From an uncultured Lysobacterales bacterium (GTDB lineage Bacteria; Pseudomonadota; Gammaproteobacteria; Xanthomonadales; SZUA-36): a stretch of 6,056 bases of DNA. Both the position numbers and the translations under genes were made by a program. The stretch lies in the NCBI GenBank assembly GCA_937974465.1, contig CALJWY010000151.1, positions 1 to 6,056 on the forward strand, written 5' to 3'. Of this stretch, positions 5,552 through 6,056 are shown piece by piece (the first letter of the stretch is position 1; every line of letters starts with the position of its first letter). The notes beneath the pieces were generated by a model that ran no database searches, was not told the DNA's origin, and was given only the letters and a program-made list of their open reading frames with translations.

Positions 5552-6056
5552 ATGGATCAACGCAATCATACACGGACCCTTTACCAACCCGGCAAGGCCA
5601 AGGACAGCTGCGGCTTTGGACTAATCGCGCATCAACATGGTGAAGCCAGTCACGCACTGGTGAAAACCGCCTGTGTCGCGCTGGCGCGGATGACACACCG
5701 AGGAGCAATTGCTGCCGACGGGATCACCGGGGATGGTTGTGGTGTCCTGATGCAGTTCCCCGCAGAGTTTTTCCGGCAGGTGGCAGAGGAGGCGGGAATT
5801 CGCCTGGGTCGCGTGTTTGGCGTGGGTATGGTGTTCTTGAATGCGGACGCGGAAATCGCTGCGCGGTCACGAAAAATTCTTAAAAAACACATCAAGAATG
5901 AAACGCTGAGTATAGCGGGTTGGCGCAGTGTTCCGCTCAACCCTTCTGTTTGTGGTGAGACGGCACTGGGTTCCATGCCGGTCATCGAGCAAGTGTTTGT
6001 AAACGTGCCGCCAGGCTGGAATCCGCATGATGTTGAGCGCCGCCTGTTTGTCGCAC
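5552..6056 (+). CDS. gltB: Glutamate synthase (NADPH) large subunit, N-terminal part (runs off right edge)
   Basis: The 168 visible residues are the start of the class II glutamine amidotransferase domain of glutamate synthase, which releases ammonia from glutamine and channels it to 2-oxoglutarate, giving two glutamates with the GltD subunit. C20 in DSCGFGLIAH is the catalytic cysteine, exposed as the N-terminus after removal of a propeptide of 19 residues. R50 in MTHRG and GDGCG (60-64) belong to the glutamine pocket. IAGWRSVP (121-128), EQVFVN (146-151) and ERRLFVA (162-168) follow the E. coli protein closely. ATG 5552 is the only start available, since an in-frame TGA lies at 5531-5533; no strong Shine-Dalgarno precedes it. 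About 11 percent of the usual length of roughly 1,490 residues is present. In most gammaproteobacteria gltD follows; that would be to the right of this window. Confidence 0.97.
   Translation, partial: MDQRNHTRTLYQPGKAKDSCGFGLIAHQHGEASHALVKTACVALARMTHRGAIAADGITGDGCGVLMQFPAEFFRQVAEEAGIRLGRVFGVGMVFLNADAEIAARSRKILKKHIKNETLSIAGWRSVPLNPSVCGETALGSMPVIEQVFVNVPPGWNPHDVERRLFVA

Overview
The window looks like chromosomal DNA of a gammaproteobacterium. The best anchor is the glutamate synthase large subunit (gltB) at the right edge, whose N-terminus closely follows the E. coli GltB pattern. A YgjP-type metallopeptidase, a secreted M28 aminopeptidase-like protein with a C-terminal fibronectin-like domain, and roughly even base composition fit the same group. 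I cannot name the genus. There is no phage, IS, CRISPR, tRNA or rRNA signal.

Layout, left to right. Positions 1-1578 hold a two-gene minus-strand unit: a small secreted four-cysteine protein (1186-1578), overlapping by 8 bases a long ORF (1-1193) that runs off the left edge. The long ORF combines an N-terminal PqqD/RRE-like winged-helix segment with a GT-A type glycosyltransferase domain. Next is a 326-base gap with a strong minus-strand intrinsic terminator (1647-1681), then a secreted M28 family peptidase on the minus strand (1905-3251). A second clean minus-strand terminator (3394-3424) follows a previously easy-to-miss 53-codon gene (3469-3630, GTG start, good Shine-Dalgarno). Then come a regulatory-looking gap with a 9-bp-arm inverted repeat over a candidate promoter, and the plus-strand YgjP-like zinc metallopeptidase (3927-4652). 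That gene meets tail to tail, with a 16-base overlap, a minus-strand secreted protein of the FDFWIGEW type (4637-5209). A 342-base divergent intergenic region contains a good minus-strand promoter overlapping paired TTGCAA palindromes and a near-perfect rrn-type boxA sequence in the leader of gltB (5552 to the right edge).

The genes do not form one pathway. gltB is core nitrogen assimilation; the M28 peptidase and the FDFWIGEW protein are envelope or secreted functions; the YgjP-like enzyme is a cytoplasmic metallopeptidase-fold protein. The part most likely to be an undescribed system is the left pair: an RRE-like/glycosyltransferase fusion translationally coupled to a small disulfide-type secreted protein. 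The system's other members, if any, lie beyond the left edge. The next most interesting items are the 53-residue gene and the boxA-like element ahead of gltB.
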